Shown: positions 1 to 9,849, counted from the stretch's first letter. The stretch is 44,926 nt of DNA from Planctomycetes bacterium HGW-Planctomycetes-1 (GCA_002839495.1 PGYD01000007.1:1-44926); one strand, 5' to 3'. Numbers and translations are program-made. The notes: generated by a model not told the origin, from the sequence alone.

Positions 1-1811
1 TTGAGCCTTCTGTTTGTCATATGAACGAAGGACACGCCGCTTTTATGGCGCTCGAAAGAATCAGGCATCTTTGCACTTCTAAGGGTTTGAATTTTGAGCA
101 GGCCCTTGAAGCCACTAAGGCCAGTAATATTTTTACAATTCACACCCCCGTAAAGGCGGGCAATGATGAATTTAGTCCTGAGCTTATGAACAAGTATTTC
201 GGCTTTTATTTCCCCAAGCTTGGTCTAAACAGAGATCAGTTTCTTGCTCTCGGTAGGATTGACCCCCAAAAGGACAGTGAAACTTTTAAGATGCCGGTGC
301 TCGCATTGAAATTGAGTACTTGGCGTAATGGTGTCAGCAAGCTTCATGGCGGTGTCTCGCGCTCGATGTGGGCTGAGCTTTGGCCGAAGCTGCCGGTTGA
401 TGAAGTCCCTATTAAGTCTATTACGAATGGAATACACGCTAAGAGTTTTATTTCGCCGGAGCTTGACCAGCTTTATGAACGTTATTTAGGCTTTAACTGG
501 GACGAGGAAATTGCCGACCCCCAGCTTTGGAACAATGTTGACCAGATTCCGGACGAGGAATTATGGCGGATTCACCAGCGGAACAGGGAAAATCTCATCA
601 ACTTTGTCCGAAAGCAGATTAAAAAGCAGATGCAGCGCAGGGGTACTTATCATACCGAGCTTGGCTGGGCCGAGGAGGTTCTTGACCCGGAGGCGTTGAC
701 TATTGGTTTTGCAAGAAGGTTTGCGACTTATAAGAGGGGTAATCTCTTATTGAATGATCCGGACAGGTTTATAAAGCTTTTGAACAAAACTGACAAGCCT
801 GTTCAGTTTGTCTTTGCCGGCAAGGCTCATCCTAATGATGAGCAGGGCAAGGAGATTATTCGTCAGTTGATTCATTTTGCTAATAGGAATGATGTTAGGA
901 AGCGTCTTGTTTTCTTGGAGGATTACAATATTGACATTGCTCGTTATATGGTTCAGGGCGTCGATATTTGGCTCAACAACCCCCGCGTTCCTATGGAGGC
1001 TTCGGGTACAAGCGGGATGAAGGCGGCGCTGAACGGGGCGCTTAATGTCAGTACGCTCGACGGGTGGTGGTGCGAAGGATACTCACTAAACGGAGGCTGG
1101 GTAATAGGAGCAGGCGAAACCTACGACGACCACGAATATCAGGATAAAGTAGAGTCAGAAGCTATATTCGACCTGTTCGAAAACGAAATAGTACCCCTGT
1201 TCTATACCCACTCAGCAGATAACCTGCCCAGAGCATGGATATATAGAATGAAAAACTCGATAAAATGGATAGTACCACGCTTCAATACCCACAGAATGGT
1301 GGCAGAATACAGCAATAGGTTCTATAAACCGGCAGCAGAAAGATGGGGCAGCCTCGTATCGGCAGGAATGGAAAAAGTTAAAAACGCAGCAACCCTGAAA
1401 AACCGCCTGAAAGAAGAATGGAAAAATATCAAAATCGACGACGTCGATGTCCAAATAAAAAATAACGGTGAAATAATACCCCTCAACGGCAACGCATCAC
1501 GACTGCAAGTCGGCTGCGAACTGGAAATAACAGCAAAAGTAGAACTGGGCGGACTAAACCCGGACGACGTGGCAGTCCAAATATACCACGGCACAGTAGA
1601 TTCCTGGGGCAATATCAGCCGAGGCAGTATCAAAGAAATGACAGGCTCGGCAGAAAAAACCCCACAAAATACCTGCACCTATACCGGCACTCTAAAATGC
1701 ACCCGAAGCGGGAAATGCGGATTCGCAGTAAGAGTCCTGCCGGGAGTAAAAGACCTGGCCGACCAATATGAGCCCGGTATGATTGTCTGGGAATCAACGA
1801 ACGGCAATTAG
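1..1811 (+). CDS. glgP: Alpha-glucan (glycogen/maltodextrin) phosphorylase, C-terminal part; 5' truncated by window edge
   Basis: Frame is open upstream of the ATG at 21 (EPSVCH-MNEGHAAFMALERI); phosphorylase motifs FAGKAHPND, EASGTSGMKAALNGALNVSTLDGWW, YDDHEYQDKVESE, PRFNTHRMV. Confidence 0.93.
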   Translation, partial: EPSVCHMNEGHAAFMALERIRHLCTSKGLNFEQALEATKASNIFTIHTPVKAGNDEFSPELMNKYFGFYFPKLGLNRDQFLALGRIDPQKDSETFKMPVLALKLSTWRNGVSKLHGGVSRSMWAELWPKLPVDEVPIKSITNGIHAKSFISPELDQLYERYLGFNWDEEIADPQLWNNVDQIPDEELWRIHQRNRENLINFVRKQIKKQMQRRGTYHTELGWAEEVLDPEALTIGFARRFATYKRGNLLLNDPDRFIKLLNKTDKPVQFVFAGKAHPNDEQGKEIIRQLIHFANRNDVRKRLVFLEDYNIDIARYMVQGVDIWLNNPRVPMEASGTSGMKAALNGALNVSTLDGWWCEGYSLNGGWVIGAGETYDDHEYQDKVESEAIFDLFENEIVPLFYTHSADNLPRAWIYRMKNSIKWIVPRFNTHRMVAEYSNRFYKPAAERWGSLVSAGMEKVKNAATLKNRLKEEWKNIKIDDVDVQIKNNGEIIPLNGNASRLQVGCELEITAKVELGGLNPDDVAVQIYHGTVDSWGNISRGSIKEMTGSAEKTPQNTCTYTGTLKCTRSGKCGFAVRVLPGVKDLADQYEPGMIVWESTNGN

Positions 1812-1855
1812 AACAGGTAAGCAGGAGACCAAGGAGACAATTCAACTACGCTTAC

Positions 1856-1880
1856 GGCAGGTAATTGAAGCCCACCTGCC
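1856..1880 (+). terminator. Hairpin downstream of glgP (GGCAGGT/ACCTGCC), possible terminator without an immediate U-run
   Basis: 7-bp inverted repeat with 11-nt loop just after the glgP stop; T-rich tract follows only ~25 nt later. Confidence 0.35.
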
Positions 1881-1940
1881 TTATGGGAAAAAATAAAATT
1901 TGGCTTTTTTATTTTTTGCGATGGGATAAAATTCTATCCT

Positions 1941-4340
1941 ATGAGCGAAAAATTAAGACTTGTCGATATCGTGAATGTGGACCCTGTTTTCGAAGGCCAA
2001 CAGTCCGATTCGCCTGAAAACCACAGGGAAATCGACCTGCCGGAGGTTATCGGAATTTTGCCGATTCGCAACGCCGTCGTATTCCCCGGTACGGTTACAC
2101 CGCTGGCCGTCGGACGCGAAAAAAGCAGAAAACTGCTCGAAGACTCCAAAACCGGCAATTCCATAATCGGCCTTGTAACACAGAAAAGCCCCGACATTGA
2201 AAATCCGACTATCAACGACCTTTATAAAATCGGCACCGCCGCGGCGATTCTTAAAGTCGTAAAGCTGCCGCAAGGTACGGTAAATGTTATAATCCACGGC
2301 CTGATAAGATTTCGAATCCTGAAAGTCGTTTCGACCGAACCGTATTTGAGAGTTAAAATCGCGCCGCTTACAACCAGAACTAAAATCACCAAGACACTCA
2401 AAGCCTTAATGGTAAGTATCCGCGACGCCGCCAACAACGTCATCAATTTGAGCCCGAACGTACCGGAAGAGGCCTCTATCCTGCTTGAAAATATCGAGAC
2501 CCCGTCCGCTTTGGCCGATTTCCTCGCCGCCAATCTCAATGTCTCTCTGGCGGAAAAACAGCAGCTCCTTGAAGAGCTTGACGCCCAGAAAAGACTCGAA
2601 AAAATCTCCATCGCCCTGGCAAGTCAGCTCGAAGTCCTCGAATTGAGCCATAAAATACAGGGGCAGGTCAAGCAGGCGGTCGATAAAAATCAGCGGGAAT
2701 ATTTTCTGCAGGAGCAGTTAAAAGCAATCCAGTCCGAACTCGGCCAGGACGACAAAAGAACCGAAGATGTAAAGACCCTTAAAGATAAAATCAAAAAGGC
2801 GAAAATGCCCGAAAAGGTCGAGACCGAAGCCCTCGCCGAGCTTGACCGATTAAGCAGAATACACCCTGCTTCGCCGGACTACGGCGTAATCAGAACATAT
2901 CTCGACTGGGTATGCGAACTGCCGTGGAACATAAAAACAATCGATTCGTTAAACATAAGAAAATCGCAGAAAATACTGGAGAAGGACCACTACGGCCTCG
3001 ATAAGGTTAAAAAGCGAGTTCTCGAATTTCTTGCGGTCAGGAAACTCAATCCTTCCGGCAAGAGTCCGATTTTATGCTTCATCGGCCCGCCCGGCGTCGG
3101 AAAAACCAGCCTCGGCAAATCCATCGCACGCGCGATGAGCAGAAAATTCATAAGAATTTCCCTCGGAGGAATAAGAGATGAGGCCGATATCAGAGGCCAC
3201 AGGCGAACTTATATAGGCGCCCTGCCCGGCAGAATCCTGCAGGAACTTAGAAAATGCGCCAGTAAGAATCCTGTCTTTATGCTCGATGAAATGGACAAAA
3301 TCGGCGTCGATTTCAGAGGCGACCCAGCCAGTGCCCTGCTCGAAGTCCTCGACCCCGAGCAGAACAATACCTTTACCGACCATTATCTCGACCAGCCTTT
3401 CGACCTGTCGAGCGTAATGTTTATAGGCACCGCTAATTATACAGAGCCGATTCCTCCTGCACTTATGGACAGGATGGAAATCATCGAACTGCCGGGCTAT
3501 ACCGAAAACGAAAAACTCCATATCGCAAAGAGATACCTTGTCCCTCGTCAGTTATCCGAAAACGGCCTGAGCAAAAGCAAACTCAAAATTACCGATGAGG
3601 CCCTCGGCCAGATTATACGCCGATATACTGCCGAAGCCGGCGTCAGGAATCTTGAGCGGAACATTGCGGCAATTTGCCGTTCGGTCGCTACTAATATAGC
3701 CAAGGGAAATAAACGCTCGACGACCATCACAAAAACTCATCTGCACAAAATCCTCGGCCCGATTAGGCACGAATCCGAGCTTGCTATGCGGACGGCCGTT
3801 CCCGGCGTCGCTACAGGCCTTGCTTATACGCCTTTTGGCGGAGAAATCTTATTCGTCGAAACCGCTTCGATGCCGGGCAAGGGTCAGCTTATTCTTACCG
3901 GCCAGATTGGCGAGGTTATGAAGGAAAGCGCGCAGGCTGCCTTTTCAATCGTGAAGGAAAACTGTAAAAAGCTCGGTATAAATCCGTCCCGTTTTTCAAA
4001 GCGGGATTATCATATTCACGTCCCTGCCGGTGCTGTTCCTAAAGACGGCCCAAGTGCCGGCACAGCGATATTTACTTCGATAGTCTCGCTCCTTACGGAC
4101 ACACCTGCCCGTCCTGAGGTTGCGATGACGGGCGAAATCACTTTAAAAGGTCACGTCCTACCTATTGGCGGATTGAAGGAGAAGATTCTTGCCGCAAAAC
4201 AGGCCGGCATAAAGACTGTTATTTTGCCTTTCAGGAATAAAAAGGATATGGTTGAAATCCCCAAAGAGGCTAAAAAAGCTATGAAATTCGTCTTTGTGAA
4301 AAAGGCCGATGAAGTCCTCAATTATGCACTCCAGAAATAA
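1941..4340 (+). CDS. lon: ATP-dependent protease Lon
   Basis: 799 aa; Walker A GPPGVGKTSLGKSIA, catalytic KDGPSAGTAIFTS and LKEKILAAKQAG; N-terminal LON substrate-binding domain. Confidence 0.97.
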   Translation: MSEKLRLVDIVNVDPVFEGQQSDSPENHREIDLPEVIGILPIRNAVVFPGTVTPLAVGREKSRKLLEDSKTGNSIIGLVTQKSPDIENPTINDLYKIGTAAAILKVVKLPQGTVNVIIHGLIRFRILKVVSTEPYLRVKIAPLTTRTKITKTLKALMVSIRDAANNVINLSPNVPEEASILLENIETPSALADFLAANLNVSLAEKQQLLEELDAQKRLEKISIALASQLEVLELSHKIQGQVKQAVDKNQREYFLQEQLKAIQSELGQDDKRTEDVKTLKDKIKKAKMPEKVETEALAELDRLSRIHPASPDYGVIRTYLDWVCELPWNIKTIDSLNIRKSQKILEKDHYGLDKVKKRVLEFLAVRKLNPSGKSPILCFIGPPGVGKTSLGKSIARAMSRKFIRISLGGIRDEADIRGHRRTYIGALPGRILQELRKCASKNPVFMLDEMDKIGVDFRGDPASALLEVLDPEQNNTFTDHYLDQPFDLSSVMFIGTANYTEPIPPALMDRMEIIELPGYTENEKLHIAKRYLVPRQLSENGLSKSKLKITDEALGQIIRRYTAEAGVRNLERNIAAICRSVATNIAKGNKRSTTITKTHLHKILGPIRHESELAMRTAVPGVATGLAYTPFGGEILFVETASMPGKGQLILTGQIGEVMKESAQAAFSIVKENCKKLGINPSRFSKRDYHIHVPAGAVPKDGPSAGTAIFTSIVSLLTDTPARPEVAMTGEITLKGHVLPIGGLKEKILAAKQAGIKTVILPFRNKKDMVEIPKEAKKAMKFVFVKKADEVLNYALQK

Positions 4341-4383
4341 GATTGTTTTTTGTATCTTTAATCGCTAAAATGAGGTTTTCTAA

Positions 4384-4458
4384 CGGGGCGTAGCGCAGTT
4401 TGGCTAGCGCGTCGGACTGGGGGTCCGAAGGTCGCAGGTTCGAGTCCTGTCGCCCCGA
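4384..4458 (+). tRNA. tRNA-Pro(GGG)
   Basis: CGGGGCG/CGCCCCG acceptor stem, D-arm, anticodon arm TCGGA-CTGGGGG-TCCGA (anticodon GGG), T-arm GCAGG-TTCGAGT-CCTGT; C1 typical of bacterial tRNA-Pro; CCA not encoded. Confidence 0.95.
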
Positions 4459-4592
4459 TTTTTCCGCTGAAAATTGGGGGCAGTGCTTGCTGTCTGAAAA
4501 TGCTATTTTCTAACAATTTGCGGCAGGCTTGCTTTTGTTGGAAAAGTGAATAGAATAAATGCTTATTTTGGGCTTGCTGCCCGGAAAGGATA

Positions 4593-6704
4593 TTGGTCAT
4601 TATGAGCCTTGAAAAGTTCTTTAACCCCGGCTCGGTTGCGATTGTCGGTGCATCGCAAACGCCCGGCAAGGTTGGATACGAAGTTTTGACCAATATGATT
4701 AATGCCGGTTTCAAAGGCAAAATATACCCGGTTAATAACAAAGCTGCATCAATCGAGGGCCTCAAATGCTATCCGGATATTGAAGCTATCGGCCAAACAC
4801 CCGACTTAGTGATAATTATTGTCCCCGCCAAGATAGTACCCTCGATAATGCAGCAATGTGCAAAGATAGGGGTAAAATCGGTCATTATTATCACCGCCGG
4901 TTTTAAAGAGGTTGGTCAGGAAGGACAAATGCTCGAACAGCAGGTTATTCAAATCGCCAAGCAAGCCGGAATCAGAGTAATCGGACCGAACTGTTTGGGC
5001 CTGCTCGTTCCGGCCAATAATCTTAACGCCAGTTTTGCCGGAAATTTGCCCAAAAAAGGTATTATAGGCTACCTGTCACAATCAGGAGCCCTGCTGGCAG
5101 CTATTCTTGATACCGCCAACGCGCACGGCATCGGTTTCAGCAAGCTTGTCAGTATAGGCAACAAGGCCGATGTTGACGAGTTAGACTTAATAGAGGCTTT
5201 CGGAGACAATGATGATACTAAAGTTATAGCCGGCTATCTTGAGAGCATTAGTAATGGCAACGCTTTTATGAGGCTGGCTGAGAGTATATCTCAGCGTAAA
5301 CCGATATTATTAATGAAATCCGGCGGTACCGGAGCAGGCGCTCTGGCCGCATCATCCCACACCGGCAGTCTTGTCGGCAGCGAAACTGCTTATGAAGCTG
5401 TTTTTGCCAGAGCCGGCATTGTTCGCTGCCCTTCCATAAAACTACAGTTTGATTTTGCTCAAGCTTTTGCCAATCAGCCGCTGCCTGCCGGCGACCGTGT
5501 AGCTGTTATTACTAATGCCGGCGGCCCGGGTATTATGGCCGCTGATGCTATCGAACGGGAAGGTTTGGTATTCGCGAAGCTGACCGACGAAACGAGACAA
5601 AAATTGGCTGCGGTACTGCCGCCGGCAGCTAATATAAATAACCCCATAGATATTCTGGGCGATGCTTTGGCAGACAGATATAAACTTGCTATTGATATGG
5701 TCAGCAAAGATGCAAATGTAGATATCATACTCGTATTGCTGACTCCGCAGGCGATGACTGATGCTGCTGCCACGGCACAGGTTGTCGCAGAAGCCTGCCG
5801 CGGAAAAATCGGCAAGCCGATTTTAGTCTCTTTTCTTGGCGCTGACAAAGTCGCCCACGCTATTGAAATACTGAGAAACAGCGGGATACCTCAATATGAC
5901 TCTCCGGAAAGTGCTGTTTTGACGATTAAGACGGTAGTCGACTATGTAAGATGGCGCAAACAGCCCAAAAGAGTGGTTAAGCTGTTTTCTGTTAACCGAA
6001 GAAAGGTCGAGACAATAATCGAAAAGCATCTCAGACAGGGTATTCGTGAAATTGGCGAGATGGATTCGAAGGAAATACTCGAAGCCTACGGCATTGTTAC
6101 GCCCAAAGGCGCTATTGCGACCTCAGCCGAACAAGCGGCAAATATAGCCCAGCAGCTTGGATATCCTGTTGTAATGAAAATATGGTCGCCGGATATTCTG
6201 CACAAATCAGATGTCGGCGGCGTCAAGCTCGGCCTCAAAAATGCTCAGGAGGTTATAGACGCCTTCGACCTGATGATGTATCGGACGCCGAAAAAGATGC
6301 CTGGTGCCAATATTTTGGGTGTACTTGTTCAGGAAATGTGTACAGGCGGCAGAGAAGTTATTCTTGGAATGAATCGCGACCGGCATTTTGGTCCTTTGAT
6401 GATGTTTGGAATGGGCGGGACAATGGTGGAAGTTCTTAAAGATGTATCATTCTATATGGCGCCGCTGACAAATGAAGAGGCCAAGCAAATGCTCATAAAT
6501 ACGAAAACCTATAAGATGCTCAAGGGGGTACGGGGTGAAAAAGGCGTAGATATCGATGCGATTGCCGAGGGGCTGCAGCGATTGTCACAATTAGTTACAG
6601 AATTTCCTCAGATTCAGGAAATGGATATAAATCCTTATATGGTCGGACAGGAAGGCACTGTGCCGATTGCGGTTGATGCAAGAATAAGTGTAGAAAAAGT
6701 CTGA
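4593..6704 (+). CDS. Acetate--CoA ligase (ADP-forming) / NDP-forming acyl-CoA synthetase, fused alpha-beta subunits
   Basis: 703 aa; CoA-binding domain (NPGSVAIVGASQTPGKVGYEVL), phospho-His loop SSHTGSLVGS, ATP-grasp_5 domain (EAYGIVTPKG...VVMKIWSPDILHKSDVGGV). Start may be 4602 (MSLEKFF). Confidence 0.93.
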   Translation: MVIMSLEKFFNPGSVAIVGASQTPGKVGYEVLTNMINAGFKGKIYPVNNKAASIEGLKCYPDIEAIGQTPDLVIIIVPAKIVPSIMQQCAKIGVKSVIIITAGFKEVGQEGQMLEQQVIQIAKQAGIRVIGPNCLGLLVPANNLNASFAGNLPKKGIIGYLSQSGALLAAILDTANAHGIGFSKLVSIGNKADVDELDLIEAFGDNDDTKVIAGYLESISNGNAFMRLAESISQRKPILLMKSGGTGAGALAASSHTGSLVGSETAYEAVFARAGIVRCPSIKLQFDFAQAFANQPLPAGDRVAVITNAGGPGIMAADAIEREGLVFAKLTDETRQKLAAVLPPAANINNPIDILGDALADRYKLAIDMVSKDANVDIILVLLTPQAMTDAAATAQVVAEACRGKIGKPILVSFLGADKVAHAIEILRNSGIPQYDSPESAVLTIKTVVDYVRWRKQPKRVVKLFSVNRRKVETIIEKHLRQGIREIGEMDSKEILEAYGIVTPKGAIATSAEQAANIAQQLGYPVVMKIWSPDILHKSDVGGVKLGLKNAQEVIDAFDLMMYRTPKKMPGANILGVLVQEMCTGGREVILGMNRDRHFGPLMMFGMGGTMVEVLKDVSFYMAPLTNEEAKQMLINTKTYKMLKGVRGEKGVDIDAIAEGLQRLSQLVTEFPQIQEMDINPYMVGQEGTVPIAVDARISVEKV

Positions 6705-6719
6705 TTTAGAAAGATAGTT

Positions 6720-8597
6720 ATGCCGGGATTTGACTGGAAAGAAAAATATAAAGATAAAATAAGCAATGCTGCTGCTGCTATGAAGTTTATTGAACCCGGC
6801 AATAGTATATTCATTGGCACGGGTTGCGGCCAGCCGCAGCATCTTGTTAATACTTTGGTGGAACACTCGAAGCATATTTATGATGCGCATATTATTCATC
6901 TGCTGACTATGGGAACGGCGCCTTATGTCGATGAAAAATTCCGCGAAAAGTTCAAAATGAACAGCTTTTTTGTCGCGGAGAATGTTCGCAGTGCTTTGGA
7001 AAAGGGTATCGGAGATTATACGCCCATATTCTTATCTGAGATACCGCATGAGTTTGAAAGAGGAAGAATACCGATAGATGTTGCGCTGATTAGCGTGTCG
7101 GTGCCCGATGCGAGCGGTTTATGCAGCCTCGGTGTTTCTGTTGATATTGTCAAGTCTGCCGCTGCCAATGCCAGATACGTCATTGCCCAGGTCAATGCTC
7201 GTATGCCCCGGACGCTCGGCAATAGCTTTATTCATATCAATGACATCGATGCCCTCGTACCTTGCGATGAAGATATTATCGAAGCCGTGATACCGGAGCC
7301 TAATGCGGTACTTTGCCGAATCGGGCAAAACATTGCCAGGCTTGTCGAGGACGGCAGTACTATTGAATGCGGCATAGGGCGTATTCCGCAGGCATTGGCG
7401 GAGTTTCTAAAAGGCAAAAAAGACCTTGGCATTCATACCGAGATGTTCGGCGATTGGATAATTGACTTAATCGAATGTGGCGCCATAACGTGTTCGAAAA
7501 AGTCGTTAAATCGCGGTAAAATCGTGGCAAGCTTCTGTATGGGCTCGAGACGGCTTTACGATTATATTGACAATAATCCGTTTTTTGAATTTTATCCGAC
7601 TGAATACGTCAATGACCCGCAGGTAATAAGCCAGCATGATAAAATGATAGGTATTAATGTCGGACTGGAAATTGACTTGACCGGACAGGTATGTTCGGAT
7701 TCGCTGGGCTATCGGTTTTACAGCGGCATCGGCGGACAGGTTGATTTTATTCGCGGTTCGGCACGAAGCAGAGGCGGCAAACCTATAATTGCGATACCAT
7801 CAACTGCGAAAAACGGAAGTATCAGCAGAATAGTCCCTCACCTGACGGAAGGTGCAGGCGTAGTTACGACTCGCGGAGATGTTCATTATGTAGTTACCGA
7901 GTATGGTGTTGCGTATTTACACGGCAAAAGTATAAGACAGCGTGTATTGTCATTGGTTAATATTGCCCATCCGAAATTTAGAAAGCAATTGATTCAGGCT
8001 GCAAAAGCCCAGAATTATGTCTATGCCGACCAAATCGAACTGAATACAGAGGAAACTCCATACCCCGAAGAATTGGAGAAATATGACGTATTAAATGACG
8101 GCACGGAGATATTCTTCAGACCTATTAAGCCCACAGATGACCCAGCGTTGTCCGAGATGCTGTATTCGCTAAGCAGCTCTTCCGTTCAGATGCGATATAT
8201 GACTCATACCGTCAACTTCCCGCATAAAGACGTTCAGCAATTGACGAATATTGACTACAGGCAGGATGTTTCCATTGTCGGGATTGTTCCGGGTGCTGCC
8301 GGAGAACAAATTATCGCTATTGCTCAGTATTATCTTGACCCTAAAAGCCAAGCTGCTGAAGTTGCATTTTTGGTTCAGGATGAATGGCAGAAAAAAGGTA
8401 TGGGGACACTCCTGCTCGCCTATCTTACACAAATAGCTAAGCAGCGAGGCGTGAAAAAATTCTATGCTAAGGTGTTAGCGAATAACAAGCCTATGCTGAC
8501 AATCTTCAACAACTCAGGTTTTAATGTTAAAACCGAATTTGACGGTCAGATTTATAGTGTGATGTACGATTTGACAGAACCGCAAAAACAGGAGTAG
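6720..8597 (+). CDS. Acetyl-CoA hydrolase/transferase (CoA-transferase family) with C-terminal GNAT acetyltransferase domain
   Basis: N-terminal ~440 aa: CoA-transferase features (CGIGRIPQALAEFL, GIGGQVDFIRGSARSRGGKPIIAIPSTA, TEYGVAYLHGKSIRQR); C-terminal ~165 aa: GNAT with acetyl-CoA-binding motif QKKGMGTLLL. Confidence 0.9.
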   Translation: MPGFDWKEKYKDKISNAAAAMKFIEPGNSIFIGTGCGQPQHLVNTLVEHSKHIYDAHIIHLLTMGTAPYVDEKFREKFKMNSFFVAENVRSALEKGIGDYTPIFLSEIPHEFERGRIPIDVALISVSVPDASGLCSLGVSVDIVKSAAANARYVIAQVNARMPRTLGNSFIHINDIDALVPCDEDIIEAVIPEPNAVLCRIGQNIARLVEDGSTIECGIGRIPQALAEFLKGKKDLGIHTEMFGDWIIDLIECGAITCSKKSLNRGKIVASFCMGSRRLYDYIDNNPFFEFYPTEYVNDPQVISQHDKMIGINVGLEIDLTGQVCSDSLGYRFYSGIGGQVDFIRGSARSRGGKPIIAIPSTAKNGSISRIVPHLTEGAGVVTTRGDVHYVVTEYGVAYLHGKSIRQRVLSLVNIAHPKFRKQLIQAAKAQNYVYADQIELNTEETPYPEELEKYDVLNDGTEIFFRPIKPTDDPALSEMLYSLSSSSVQMRYMTHTVNFPHKDVQQLTNIDYRQDVSIVGIVPGAAGEQIIAIAQYYLDPKSQAAEVAFLVQDEWQKKGMGTLLLAYLTQIAKQRGVKKFYAKVLANNKPMLTIFNNSGFNVKTEFDGQIYSVMYDLTEPQKQE

Positions 8598-8600
8598 GTT

Positions 8601-9740
8601 TTGACAGCAAGAAAAACCGTTTTTGTTCATTCGCCCCAATTTGAACGATATCAGTACCCTCCGGATTATCCATTTAAAGTAAGCCGAGCAGGCCGATTGC
8701 AAAAAATAATCAATTCTATGGGACTGCTTACGGGTGAGTTTAGATGCGAAGTTGCGCCCGAACCGGCAAAAAGGGACACTCTTGAAAAATTCCATTCGAA
8801 AAGCTATCTGGATGCTCTGCAAGCCGCGGCCAAAGGTGATTTTAGTGTCGAATTGCTTGATATGGGTATTGGTACGCCGGATTGTCCCATTTTTTCTGAT
8901 ATGTATGATTATTCTGTCTTGGCCTGCGGCGCAACACTGACCGCTGCCAATCTAATCCTGTCGCAGGATGCCGAATTGGCCTTCAATCCGTCCGGCGGAC
9001 TGCATCATGCAGGGCCTCAATCAGCGTCGGGTTTTTGTTATATCAATGATGTGGCGATTGGTTGTTTGGTATTGGCCGAAGCAGGCAAAAGAGTCCTCTA
9101 TCTTGATGTTGACGCTCATCACGGCGATGGAGTTCAAAATGTGTTTTACGACCGTGCTGATGTAATGACTATATCATTCCATCAGGACGGCAAAACGCTT
9201 TTTCCGGGCACAGGATTTGAGGACGAAATCGGCACAGGAGCGGGAAAAGGGTTCTGCGTCAATGTACCGTTGCCGGTTGGAACCGATGACAAAGCATATA
9301 TGGAAGTATTCGAAGCGATAGCTTTGCCGCTGGCCGAGGCCTACAAACCGGATGTTATTGTTTTTGAGCTCGGAGCAGATGCCCTTGCCGGCGACCCGCT
9401 TGCGCGTTTGAAGTTGACAAATAATACTTACGCGGACATTATTTATAAACTGCTTGGTCTGGATAAGCCTATCCTTATGACAGGCGGCGGTGGTTATAAT
9501 ATCAATAATACCGTAAGAGCGTGGGCATTGGCCTGGAGCATACTTTGCGGGGCCGATTTGGAAAACCAACACGCTAACGCCGGTCTTGGCGGTGTTATGC
9601 TTGAAAGTACCGATTGGTACGGCGGATTGCGGGATAGACAACTGCTTATCGATAAGCAACTGCATAGTATTGTTACTAATCAGCTAAAAACAACAATAGA
9701 TTTTATCAGGGCTAATGTTTTTCCACTTCATAGGCTTTGA
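8601..9740 (+). CDS. Histone-deacetylase-superfamily protein (AcuC-like), TTG start
   Basis: HHAGPQSASGFCYINDVAIG, YLDVDAHHGDGVQ, FELGADALAGDPLARL, TGGGGYN; RBS aggag at ~8590; starts 3 nt after the upstream stop. Confidence 0.93.
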   Translation: MTARKTVFVHSPQFERYQYPPDYPFKVSRAGRLQKIINSMGLLTGEFRCEVAPEPAKRDTLEKFHSKSYLDALQAAAKGDFSVELLDMGIGTPDCPIFSDMYDYSVLACGATLTAANLILSQDAELAFNPSGGLHHAGPQSASGFCYINDVAIGCLVLAEAGKRVLYLDVDAHHGDGVQNVFYDRADVMTISFHQDGKTLFPGTGFEDEIGTGAGKGFCVNVPLPVGTDDKAYMEVFEAIALPLAEAYKPDVIVFELGADALAGDPLARLKLTNNTYADIIYKLLGLDKPILMTGGGGYNINNTVRAWALAWSILCGADLENQHANAGLGGVMLESTDWYGGLRDRQLLIDKQLHSIVTNQLKTTIDFIRANVFPLHRL

Positions 9741-9849
9741 TATATTCAGGCAGGTTCGGAGGACCTATCTTTGGGGCAGTTTTTGGCCGGTGCCGCTTCT
9801 TGATTTTCTTGTAAGTTATGATTTGATAAATCGTTGTGATTTTCTGGAG

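Noticed and set aside
4358-4765. Minus-strand ORF with IGATGLEPATFGPPVRRASQ
   Set aside because: Well-known artefactual translation of the complement of a tRNA gene (here tRNA-Pro).
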